Part shown: positions 7,601 through 13,850 of the stretch, piece by piece
How the letters are laid out: every line of letters begins with the position of its first letter
How positions within the stretch are numbered: the stretch's first letter is position 1
IMG/VR virus record: IMGVR_UViG_3300047470_000212
Coordinates: 1-64,000 of that record
Direction: 5' to 3' (one strand)
DNA: 64,000 bases
Origin: a virus
The notes under the pieces: model-generated
What the model saw: only the letters and a program-made list of their open reading frames with translations
Told to the model about the DNA's origin: nothing
Database searches by the model: none
Translations under genes and position numbers: made by a program

Positions 7601-7836
7601 CCCAGCGCCCTCCACTTACGGATCTCGCTCTTGATCTTCTTGATGGCCGGGGAGCCCAGGTCCTCGCCCATGTCGATGCCGCGACCGTCGTCCAGGACGC
7701 TCTTCTCCATGCGGTCCCAGACGTCCTCCCAGTCGATGCGGCCCTCGTCGTACCAGCCCTCGACGATCCCCTGGACGATCTCCAGCACCTCGTCGGTGAC
7801 GTCCTCAGCCGTACGCACCTCGAAGTCGTTCGCCAT
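7597..7836 (-). CDS. Unknown acidic protein (79 aa)
   Basis: Not recognised. Acidic, helical. The ATG overlaps the preceding stop as TAATG. Confidence 0.7.
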   Translation of the reverse strand: MANDFEVRTAEDVTDEVLEIVQGIVEGWYDEGRIDWEDVWDRMEKSVLDDGRGIDMGEDLGSPAIKKIKSEIRKWRALG

Positions 7837-8153
7837 TACTTGCTCCCCTTGGCCAGCATCGGAACCTCGTCGATGAAGTACGGCATCTGGATCCACCTGT
7901 CCGGGCCCGCCTTGCGGGTCAGCACTAGGCGGTTGTCCCAGTCGTCGTCTTCGCCCTTCTCGACCGGCTCCCACTTGTATTGGGTGGCTCCGACGATCTT
8001 CGTCAGCATCTTCTCCGCGCGGCCCTTCAACGCGTCCAGGTCGCCAGCCGCGACCGGCCCTCCGCTTGCCCACAGCACGTGCGTCTTTGCCCGCGCCTTC
8101 ATCTCCTGTGCGGCGTCCGCGAGCCATTTCTCGTAGTCGATCTTCTCCGCCAT
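7836..8153 (-). CDS. Unknown protein (105 aa)
   Basis: Not recognised. Helical N-terminus with MAEKIDYEKWLADAAQEMK, then a beta-rich half. First gene after a strong promoter match. Confidence 0.7.
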   Translation of the reverse strand: MAEKIDYEKWLADAAQEMKARAKTHVLWASGGPVAAGDLDALKGRAEKMLTKIVGATQYKWEPVEKGEDDDWDNRLVLTRKAGPDRWIQMPYFIDEVPMLAKGSK

Positions 8154-8189
8154 GTCCCGCTCCTCCCCGCCGTTTTCAATTCCAGGAAA

Positions 8190-8218
8190 AGACTATCGGC
8201 CCCCAACCGCCTTGTCAA
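8190..8218 (-). promoter_or_regulatory. Sigma70-like promoter for 8153 gene
   Basis: TTGACA (8218-8213), 17 bp, TAGTCT (8195-8190) on the minus strand. Confidence 0.75.
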
Positions 8219-8260
8219 GGGGTTTGACCGAACCGCTTGCTTCCGCGGAATTGAACGCAC

Positions 8261-8298
8261 AGGAGCCCCCACCCAATGACTGCTGGGTAGGGGCTCCT
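8261..8298 (-). terminator. Stem-loop terminator after 8311-8811
   Basis: AGGAGCCCC / GGGGCTCCT arms extended by ACCCA / TGGGT inside. Confidence 0.7.
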
Positions 8299-8310
8299 AT
8301 TTATGGCGGA

Positions 8311-8811
8311 CTACTGGTACCAGTACCGCACTCCACGGTGACCGCTGCACGTGCCGGAGAAGTTCCCGGAGTAGCTGATGGTCCCGTCCTTGCACTCAGC
8401 CATCGCCCCGGCCGGGTGCGGCGAGCTGGCCGCGCAGGTTCCCACGGTGTGGCTGGCGCACGTCGCAGCCGTCGAGCCACCGCCGGACGAACCACCGCTC
8501 GTGCTGCTGCCCCCCGAGGTACCTCCGGAACTGCCGCTGCTGCGAGCCGACTTGGTGACCGTTACGGTCGGAGCAGGCTTGGCCTTCTTGGTGACAGTGA
8601 CAGCGGGCTCCGGCTTGGCCGTGACGGTCGCAGTCGCCGTGACGCTCACGGTCGGCTTCACCTCAGCAGCTACCGGGGTGCTGTCATCGCCGGTTCCGAT
8701 GCCCGCACCGACGCCGAGGAGCAGGACAGCTCCGGCCCACACACGCTTTCTCTTGTACAGCGGCCGGAGGTCCGCAGGTCTCGGCGCAGGCTGGTTTCCG
8801 TACGGATTCAA
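8311..8811 (-). CDS. Membrane-anchored DUF3761 protein
   Basis: One membrane segment (about residues 24-42, VWAGAVLLLGVGAGIGTG) follows a cytoplasmic N-terminus. A long Thr/Val/Lys then Ser/Gly linker leads to a C-terminal DUF3761-like domain, recognised by CKDGTISYS, GTCSGHRGVRYW. The family is common in secreted actinobacterial proteins and of unknown function. Topology places the domain outside the cell. Confidence 0.7.
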   Translation of the reverse strand: MNPYGNQPAPRPADLRPLYKRKRVWAGAVLLLGVGAGIGTGDDSTPVAAEVKPTVSVTATATVTAKPEPAVTVTKKAKPAPTVTVTKSARSSGSSGGTSGGSSTSGGSSGGGSTAATCASHTVGTCAASSPHPAGAMAECKDGTISYSGNFSGTCSGHRGVRYWYQ

Positions 8812-8858
8812 CTTGATCCCCCCATGGGATGTGTGGATTTAACTGCGGTGCCTGCCAG

Positions 8859-9359
8859 TTACGGCGTGGTGTCCTTCTTCAGCGTCTGCGGCAGGCTCTG
8901 CAAGCACGCCGTCATGAACTCGCCCCGGTCGATCGCGATCGTGGTGTACGAGCCACTCAGGGCCGAGTACTCCATGCTGCACGTCGAGTCGCTGGCCGTC
9001 ATGGTCATGTTGCCTGCGTCGTCGTACACACCCCCGCCGATGACCCCGTTCGCATAGATCCCCATCAGGGTGGACTTACCGAACGTCGGCACCTTCTTGG
9101 TCACCGTCTTCGTGACCACCTTCGGCGGCTGGTTCTTCAGTGCCTTCACCTCGGCCTGCGCCTTGGTCTCCCCCTTGCGAGCGGCGTCGACCTGGTTCTG
9201 CTTGTAGACCCCCATCGTCAACGCAGCAGCGACCGCAATTACCGCGATGCCACCCGCGCCTACCGCCACCCACTTCGACTTACCGCCGACCTGCTTCTCC
9301 TCGGCCAGCGGCTCCTCAAGCATGAGGTCCCCGTCCGCCAGCTCGTTCGTGTCGCTCAC
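8859..9359 (-). CDS. Single-pass membrane protein (166 aa)
   Basis: Acidic N-terminus, one hydrophobic segment near residues 30-50 (WVAVGAGGIAVIAVAAALT), a Lys/Ala helical stalk, then an extracellular-looking domain with two cysteines. Same architecture as the 8311-8811 neighbour; the pair may form a cell-surface module (inference). Two promoter candidates lie upstream at 9421-9449 and 9628-9657. Confidence 0.7.
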   Translation of the reverse strand: MSDTNELADGDLMLEEPLAEEKQVGGKSKWVAVGAGGIAVIAVAAALTMGVYKQNQVDAARKGETKAQAEVKALKNQPPKVVTKTVTKKVPTFGKSTLMGIYANGVIGGGVYDDAGNMTMTASDSTCSMEYSALSGSYTTIAIDRGEFMTACLQSLPQTLKKDTTP

Positions 9360-9420
9360 TTGCTTAACCCTCCCTGTACAACGGCTCGTTGGTGCCCCCC
9401 TGGCTCCGCCGTCTCCACGG

Positions 9421-9449
9421 ATTTTGCATGTTCAACTACCCCTCGTCAA
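9421..9449 (-). promoter_or_regulatory. Promoter candidate close to 9359 gene
   Basis: TTGACG (9449-9444), 17 bp, CAAAAT (9426-9421) on the minus strand. Confidence 0.45.
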
Positions 9450-9480
9450 GCGTGTTGGCCCTCCCGCTTGCAACCCGCTA

Positions 9481-9528
9481 ATTCCCCGAAATCCCCACCC
9501 CCAATTCCCCGAATCCCCGAATCCCCCG
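9481..9528 (-). repeat. G-run tract, possible G-quadruplex in leader
   Basis: The minus strand has six runs of four or five G separated by 1-5 nt (units like GATTCGGGG). It would lie in the 5' leader of RNA started at 9628-9657. Confidence 0.65.
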
Positions 9529-9627
9529 GCCACTGTGACACTGTCCGGTTCCTACATGCGGTGCGCTGCGCGGCTGTCCGGGCCCCCAGGCTCTGGAATT
9601 TATGCGTTTAAGGGTAGGGGGGTCGTA

Positions 9628-9657
9628 TATATATTCATTGCCGAGCACACTTGACAA
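9628..9657 (-). promoter_or_regulatory. Strong promoter candidate with overlapping dyad
   Basis: Minus strand TTGTCA (9657-9652), 18 bp, TATATA (9633-9628). A dyad TTGACAA-CGGT-TTGTCAA (9651-9668) covers the -35, so a repressor could act here. Confidence 0.5.
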
Positions 9658-9928
9658 CGGTTTGTCAACCCGGACACATGGGGCACACCCTAGGCATCGC
9701 GCTTCCCACCAGTATCTGCACCCTTGACCCCTGGAGTGAGCTACATCACATTCGGGGACTATGCATACAGGGCGCAGCATGTCAACAGTTTGGCACGGTG
9801 GATATTATGCAGGGCAATTGCTGTTTATTCACGCTCGGCCACTGCCCTAAACGCTGAATTGAAAGGCTGACAATAGGCCCCGGACATTGGAGGCATTGGC
9901 GCTTTTGTAGCAACTCGACAAATGGACG

Positions 9929-9983
9929 GCGTGGCAATTACGCGTAATGGCGTGGCGGTCGCATGGCTGGCGGTCGCATGGCC
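9929..9983. repeat. Palindrome and tandem duplication
   Basis: Perfect 12-bp palindrome ATTACGCGTAAT (9937-9948) between direct repeats GGCGTGGC (9929-9936, 9949-9956), followed by a 15-bp tandem duplication GGCGGTCGCATGGCT/C (9954-9968, 9969-9983). Confidence 0.8.
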
Positions 9984-10161
9984 GGAGGGGTAGACGTAGC
10001 TGTGTCTCATGTGCATTGGTCAGCAGTGGGAAGCCTTCCCCCGGCCCCGGATCCGCTGGCCTATGGGTGGTCGAGCGGCTGTGTCGGCACGGGTGGGCAT
10101 GCGGGGCGCTGTGTGGCTGCGTGGGGGCGTTGTAGGGCTTCCCTGGGGGTGGACAGCAGAA

Positions 10162-10198
10162 AGCCCCCCACCGGCCCGGGATTGGGCGGTGAGGGGCT
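10162..10198 (-). terminator. Stem-loop terminator after 10219-10716
   Basis: 12-bp arms AGCCCCCCACCG / CGGTGAGGGGCT, one wobble, downstream of the stop at 10219. Confidence 0.7.
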
Positions 10199-10218
10199 GT
10201 CGTGGCCCTGCTGTGTGG

Positions 10219-10716
10219 CTAGCGGATGTCGGTGGGGTGCGTGACCTCGTACGCCTCGCGCATGGCCTTAAAGGCCTCCCAGACCTCGCGGCCGTTGGTC
10301 TGCGGGCCGATGCCGTGGCCGTTGCTGGCCGACACGGCGACGGTGCACAGGAAGGACTCCCCGCGACGGTAGGCAAGGTGCGCGTCCGCGTCGGCGCGGC
10401 TGATCACGTAGCCGCAGCGTCCGCGACCGTTGGGCAGTTCGTCGCGGCACTCCCACGCGGCGATTTCGTCGTTTTCGACGATGGGGCGCAGCACGGTGGA
10501 CGTAACCCAGGTGTGCGCGGGGTCGCGGCGGGGGTCGCCCTTGAGCTGCGCGGCGCTCCACCCGTGGCGGTGGGCGTGCAGTCCCGTGTGGGGCAGGGTG
10601 GTGCAGCGGTCGCAGGTGGAGTAGTAACCGCCCTCCGGGGGCTCACTGTCGTACGCGCGGTCACGGGTGCAACCGGGGGTGAGGCACTGCGGGGCGGTGG
10701 TGGTGTTGGCGTCCAT
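10219..10716 (-). CDS. Cys/His-rich unknown protein (165 aa)
   Basis: Cysteines in CLTPGC (near residue 12) and CDRC (near 35), with histidines just after, suggest an N-terminal zinc-binding domain. A further WECRDELPNGRGRCGYVI pair lies near residue 90. Not assigned to a family. Followed by a terminator. Confidence 0.7.
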   Translation of the reverse strand: MDANTTTAPQCLTPGCTRDRAYDSEPPEGGYYSTCDRCTTLPHTGLHAHRHGWSAAQLKGDPRRDPAHTWVTSTVLRPIVENDEIAAWECRDELPNGRGRCGYVISRADADAHLAYRRGESFLCTVAVSASNGHGIGPQTNGREVWEAFKAMREAYEVTHPTDIR

Positions 10717-10764
10717 GGGGTGTTCCTCGTTTCCGCGATTTGGTGGGCAGTGTAGGGCGGGTGG

Positions 10765-11097
10765 TCAGTGCTGGGGGCGGCGGATCATGGTTTCTTGCGT
10801 GCCGTAGTCGCGGCTGCGTCCCTTGTTGGGCGCGAACCCGAACCGGGCGTAGAACCGGCGCAGACGGGCCACGCTGCCCCCAAAATCGGCGCTCGGGGTG
10901 GTGGCCAGGTTCAGCCCGTACGCGTCGGCGTAGGCGGTCAGTTCGTCCATGACGGCCGAGCCGGTGCCCGCGTTGCGCGCGCCCTTGGGGACGGTCAGAC
11001 GGGAGAGGATCACGAAGCCTGCCGCGTTCGTCTCGATGGACACGCGCACGCCCGGGAAGGTGTGGGCGATGTGCTGGGCGATGGTGTCGGCGCTCAC
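10765..11097 (-). CDS. GNAT-family N-acetyltransferase
   Basis: Predicted acetyltransferase using acetyl-CoA; substrate unknown. The core signature is visible: beta-strand LSRLTVPKGARNAGTGSAVM with the RxxGxGxxL-like CoA-binding loop near residues 40-50, then LNLATTPSADF and RLRRFYARFGFAPN, the usual C-terminal motif. At 110 aa it is a minimal GNAT. GTG start at 11097 with AGGAGG seven bases away; the last ~30 nt of its leader are the same as before the gene at 12621. Confidence 0.8.
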   Translation of the reverse strand: MSADTIAQHIAHTFPGVRVSIETNAAGFVILSRLTVPKGARNAGTGSAVMDELTAYADAYGLNLATTPSADFGGSVARLRRFYARFGFAPNKGRSRDYGTQETMIRRPQH

Positions 11098-11143
11098 GGC
11101 GCGGCCTCCTGGTGTGGGGCGGGTGGTTGGGAAGTGCTGGGGG

Positions 11144-11491
11144 TTAGGCGGTGGTGCGGGCGGCGGTGCCGTCCTCCCGGCCCATGGCGAGGGAGTCGGC
11201 CAACTCCGGGCGCCACGCCAGGGAGCGGCGCAGGTCGGACAGGAACGCGTGCCGGTCGAACGCTTCCCCGTCGGTGTAGGCGTCCACGGCGCCGAGCATG
11301 TACGCGGCGGCGTGGCGTCCCTCGTTCGCCGAAGAGTCCCAAACAAGCTGTCGGGCGGACGGGCTGGCGGCCAGGGTCACGCGGTAGCCGTGGCCGTCGC
11401 GGCCGGTGCCGACGCGGACGGATACGCGCTCTTTGGTGAGGGCGCCGAGGTGGGCGGCGACGGTGGCGGCGACGGTGTGGGTAATGCGCAT
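11144..11491 (-). CDS. Unknown protein (115 aa)
   Basis: Not recognised. Alanine-rich, soluble. CCAGGAGGGCCACCCC precedes the ATG. A terminator lies just upstream at 11522-11548, so it may have its own promoter or rely on read-through. Confidence 0.7.
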   Translation of the reverse strand: MRITHTVAATVAAHLGALTKERVSVRVGTGRDGHGYRVTLAASPSARQLVWDSSANEGRHAAAYMLGAVDAYTDGEAFDRHAFLSDLRRSLAWRPELADSLAMGREDGTAARTTA

Positions 11492-11521
11492 GGGGTGGCC
11501 CTCCTGGGCGGTGTGGTGGGA

Positions 11522-11548
11522 GGGGGCCGGAGCGTTTCCCCGGCCCCC
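11522..11548 (-). terminator. Stem-loop terminator after HDVFGHA gene
   Basis: GGGGGCCGG / CCGGCCCCC with a 9-nt loop, just after the stop at 11567. Confidence 0.7.
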
Positions 11549-11566
11549 GGGAACGTGGGGCGGGTG

Positions 11567-12313
11567 CTACTCGGCGAGACCCTGCGCGGCGTGGAACTTG
11601 GCCGCCTGCTTGAGAGTGGCGCGGTACTCGGCGAGCGACGCGGGGCGGACGGCTTCGAAGTCGCGGGCCCACTTGGGGAGGACGGCTACCTTCTGGTCCT
11701 GGAACTCTCCACCGGCCGCGATCATCGCGTGATTCTGGCCGCGCGTCTCAGTGGCGAGCGCCTTACGGGCGAGCGGGGAGAACATGCCGGAGTGCTTCCG
11801 GTAGGCCGCCTCTTCGCCGTGGCGGTCGACACCGCGACCCGTGCCAGCGTGGCCGAACACATCGTGCACGGCGCGGAACTGGTCGTTCACGTCGTCAGAG
11901 AAGAAGAAGTGCGAGCCGGTAACGGCGGTCGACAGCACGCGCATCCGACCGTTGGCGACGTCGTCGAAGAACGCGCGGGTACCGCCCTGGGCGCTGGTGT
12001 CGTACGGGTCGGCCTCTTCGACGGTAACGACGATGCCGAGGCCGCCGCGCGACACGGGCGCGGTCATGAACTCGAACTGCCGGGCGGTCTCTTCGGCCAT
12101 GGCGCGCCACGCGGCCGGGGCGGCGTTGTCGATGAACGGGAGCGCGTTGTACGCCTCCGCAACCTTGGCGACGGCCGACGGGGCGACGACTACGCGGGAG
12201 TAGTCCCAGTGGTCGCGGGTGGAAAGGCCGTTACGGGCGTTGAAGCGGCGGGCACCCTCGACGACGGACGCGACGGGCGAGAGGGACAGCGCGGGGATGT
12301 TGGCGGTACGCAT
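11567..12313 (-). CDS. Conserved phage protein with HDVFGHA motif
   Basis: About 248 aa. The middle carries QFRAVHDVFGHAGTGRG, then HGEEAAYRKHSGMFSPLA and ALATETRGQNH. I recall this HD-FGH plus TETRGQN pattern from actinophage and mycobacterial phage proteins of unproven function. The spaced His, Asp and Glu residues look like a metal site (inference). ATG at 12313 with GGGAG; leader CACCAACCGCCCCACAACAG is shared with other genes here. Confidence 0.7.
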   Translation of the reverse strand: MRTANIPALSLSPVASVVEGARRFNARNGLSTRDHWDYSRVVVAPSAVAKVAEAYNALPFIDNAAPAAWRAMAEETARQFEFMTAPVSRGGLGIVVTVEEADPYDTSAQGGTRAFFDDVANGRMRVLSTAVTGSHFFFSDDVNDQFRAVHDVFGHAGTGRGVDRHGEEAAYRKHSGMFSPLARKALATETRGQNHAMIAAGGEFQDQKVAVLPKWARDFEAVRPASLAEYRATLKQAAKFHAAQGLAE

Positions 12314-12359
12314 TTTCGGGGCTCCCTGTTGTGGGGCGGTTGGTGAGTGGTGCGGTGCC

Positions 12360-12425
12360 AACCTATCCCCGGATACGGCTTGTAAAGCCAGTTTCGGGGA
12401 TAGGTTGACAAGTCTTTATAAAGAC
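12360..12425. promoter_or_regulatory. Promoter region with two perfect dyads
   Basis: A 12-bp inverted repeat AACCTATCCCCG / CGGGGATAGGTT (12360-12371, 12395-12406) carries a -10-like TAGGTT in each direction; minus-strand TTTACA lies at 12386-12381 with a short 15-bp spacer. Next to it is the perfect 14-bp palindrome GTCTTTATAAAGAC (12412-12425). It precedes the HDVFGHA gene and looks like an operator. Confidence 0.6.
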
Positions 12426-12438
12426 GTGACCTAGGGCG

Positions 12439-12621
12439 CTAGAGGGTGCCGAACGAGCGGACGGCGAGAACGGCGATTCCCCGGGCGCGGTAGTCGGCCC
12501 GTATGGCCGTGTCGGCGTCCGCCAGGGAGGCCGCGCGGACGTGGCGCACGCTGGCCAGGGCGCGGGGGGTGGTGCTGCCCGGACGGGCGGGGAAGAGCAC
12601 TTGCAGCGCGTACGTGTGCAC
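12439..12621 (-). CDS. Small basic/hydrophobic unknown protein (60 aa)
   Basis: GTG start with AGGAGG in a leader segment identical to that before the GNAT gene. Alanine/arginine-rich, one small domain. Function unknown. Confidence 0.65.
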   Translation of the reverse strand: MHTYALQVLFPARPGSTTPRALASVRHVRAASLADADTAIRADYRARGIAVLAVRSFGTL

Positions 12622-12662
12622 GGCGCGGCCTCCTGGTGTGGGGCGGGTGGTGGTGGTGGTGG

Positions 12663-13649
12663 CTAGCGGGTGGTGGACGCGTCGCGGTAGTGGGGAACGG
12701 CGCGGGCGTCGGCCAGGAAGCGGGCGACGCGGTCGGCGTCACCGTTGGGGACGTGGGCGTAATTGATGCGCTCCCCGCTCTCCGTGGTCACCCAGACAGT
12801 CACGGGCGCCGGGGCGGGCTCCAGCAGGGCCAGCAGCTCCGCAGTCGTGACCACGGGCAGCGGGAGACCGGAGAGCGACGCGGGGGCGTCCTGGGGGGCG
12901 TCCTGGGCCGTCTCGGCGGCCGGGGCGGGTGCGCCTGCTACGTGCACGACGGTGCGCGTGTCGGTCCAGTTGCGGCCGACCGCTTCGAAGACCTCCGGGC
13001 GGCGGTCGGTGCGGATCACTTCACCGGCGCCGGTCGTGTCGACGATGCCCCGGCAGTACCGCTCTGCCGAACCGTCGGTGTGGCGGAACTCCGCATCTGC
13101 GTACGGGCCCCAGACGCGCCCGGCGTGGTCGCGGTAGCTCCACAGCGTGCGGTACTCGGCGGCCCACACGTACCCGGTGGCGTACTGACGCACCCAGGGG
13201 GCGACGTCGCCGTTACCCGTGATGCCGCTGGGCATGTCGCCTTCGAAAATGATCTCCCCGCCCAGGAAGACATAAAGGCGGGTGCCGTTGCCTTCGACGA
13301 CGGCCGAGACGTGCTGACCGGCCAGCCACAGCGGGCGCATCTGCGCTTCCTGCCAGGTGCGGCAACCCTCCTCCGAGGGGTAGTAGGTGGCGTCCTCCGG
13401 GCGGGCCGGGCGCGGGTGGGTGATGGACAGGTAACGGCGGTCGTTCTCCGCGTCCCAACCCTGGTAGTCGCCGTGCGTGTCGGCGTAGCGGGAGCAGGGG
13501 GAGCAGAAGACCGGCATACGGGCCGCGTCGCCGTTGCTGAGGTAGCGGGCGACCGGGCGACCGCAGACGGTTTCGTCGTTGCCGGTGCTGTAGTGCGTGG
13601 CCTTGCCCTTGCCGACCTGCGCGAGCTGGTAGCCGTTCTGCGTGTCCAT
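12663..13649 (-). CDS. Unknown protein, 328 aa, N-terminal Cys pair
   Basis: Not recognised. Residues 1-60 contain VCGRPVARY and FCSPCSRY, a possible zinc site; the middle is Trp/Tyr-rich; an Ala/Pro linker near residue 240 precedes a small beta C-terminal domain. Its promoter is at 13688-13716. Confidence 0.75.
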   Translation of the reverse strand: MDTQNGYQLAQVGKGKATHYSTGNDETVCGRPVARYLSNGDAARMPVFCSPCSRYADTHGDYQGWDAENDRRYLSITHPRPARPEDATYYPSEEGCRTWQEAQMRPLWLAGQHVSAVVEGNGTRLYVFLGGEIIFEGDMPSGITGNGDVAPWVRQYATGYVWAAEYRTLWSYRDHAGRVWGPYADAEFRHTDGSAERYCRGIVDTTGAGEVIRTDRRPEVFEAVGRNWTDTRTVVHVAGAPAPAAETAQDAPQDAPASLSGLPLPVVTTAELLALLEPAPAPVTVWVTTESGERINYAHVPNGDADRVARFLADARAVPHYRDASTTR

Positions 13650-13687
13650 GTCGTGCGCTCCTTCGTGCGGGTGTGTTGGGAGGGCTG

Positions 13688-13716
13688 ACCTTTCCGCAGG
13701 GGGAAAGGCTTGTCAA
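13688..13716 (-). promoter_or_regulatory. Sigma70-like promoter for 13649 gene
   Basis: TTGACA (13716-13711), 17 bp, AAAGGT (13693-13688). Confidence 0.7.
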
Positions 13717-13797
13717 GCCCTTTGAGCACATCGGTTTACAAGTCGTTATGAAGCCGTGACCGGCAGTCCGGGGGGCGGTGTGTTCCCATGGACGCCG

Positions 13798-13838
13798 AAA
13801 GGCCCCCACCGGCCAGCGGTACGCGGTGGGGGCCTTTT
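13798..13838 (-). terminator. Strong terminator after 13851-15908, copy 1
   Basis: Perfect AAAGGCCCCCACCG / CGGTGGGGGCCTTT stem with T tail. Nearly identical to the terminator at 16020-16060. Confidence 0.85.
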
Positions 13839-13850
13839 GCATGCCCGGGG

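Larger units (their letters stand above)
9360..10161. other. Non-coding region with promoters, G-run leader and repeats
   Basis: About 800 bp without a convincing gene, more AT-rich in its centre than its surroundings. It holds two promoter-like sites, a G-rich run on the transcribed strand, a TTGACAA/TTTGTCAA dyad, a 12-bp palindrome with flanking direct repeats and a 15-bp tandem duplication. A 63-codon minus-strand frame at 9825-10016 crosses these repeats and looks spurious. Confidence 0.6.

Noticed and set aside
9825-10016. 63-codon minus-strand frame in the gene-free region
   Set aside because: Crosses a palindrome and tandem repeats, has no ribosome site and an odd His/Ala/Thr composition.
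13745-13753. GTTATGAAG, a near copy of the repeat
   Set aside because: Intergenic, with CTTCATAAC not in a credible frame; treated as chance.
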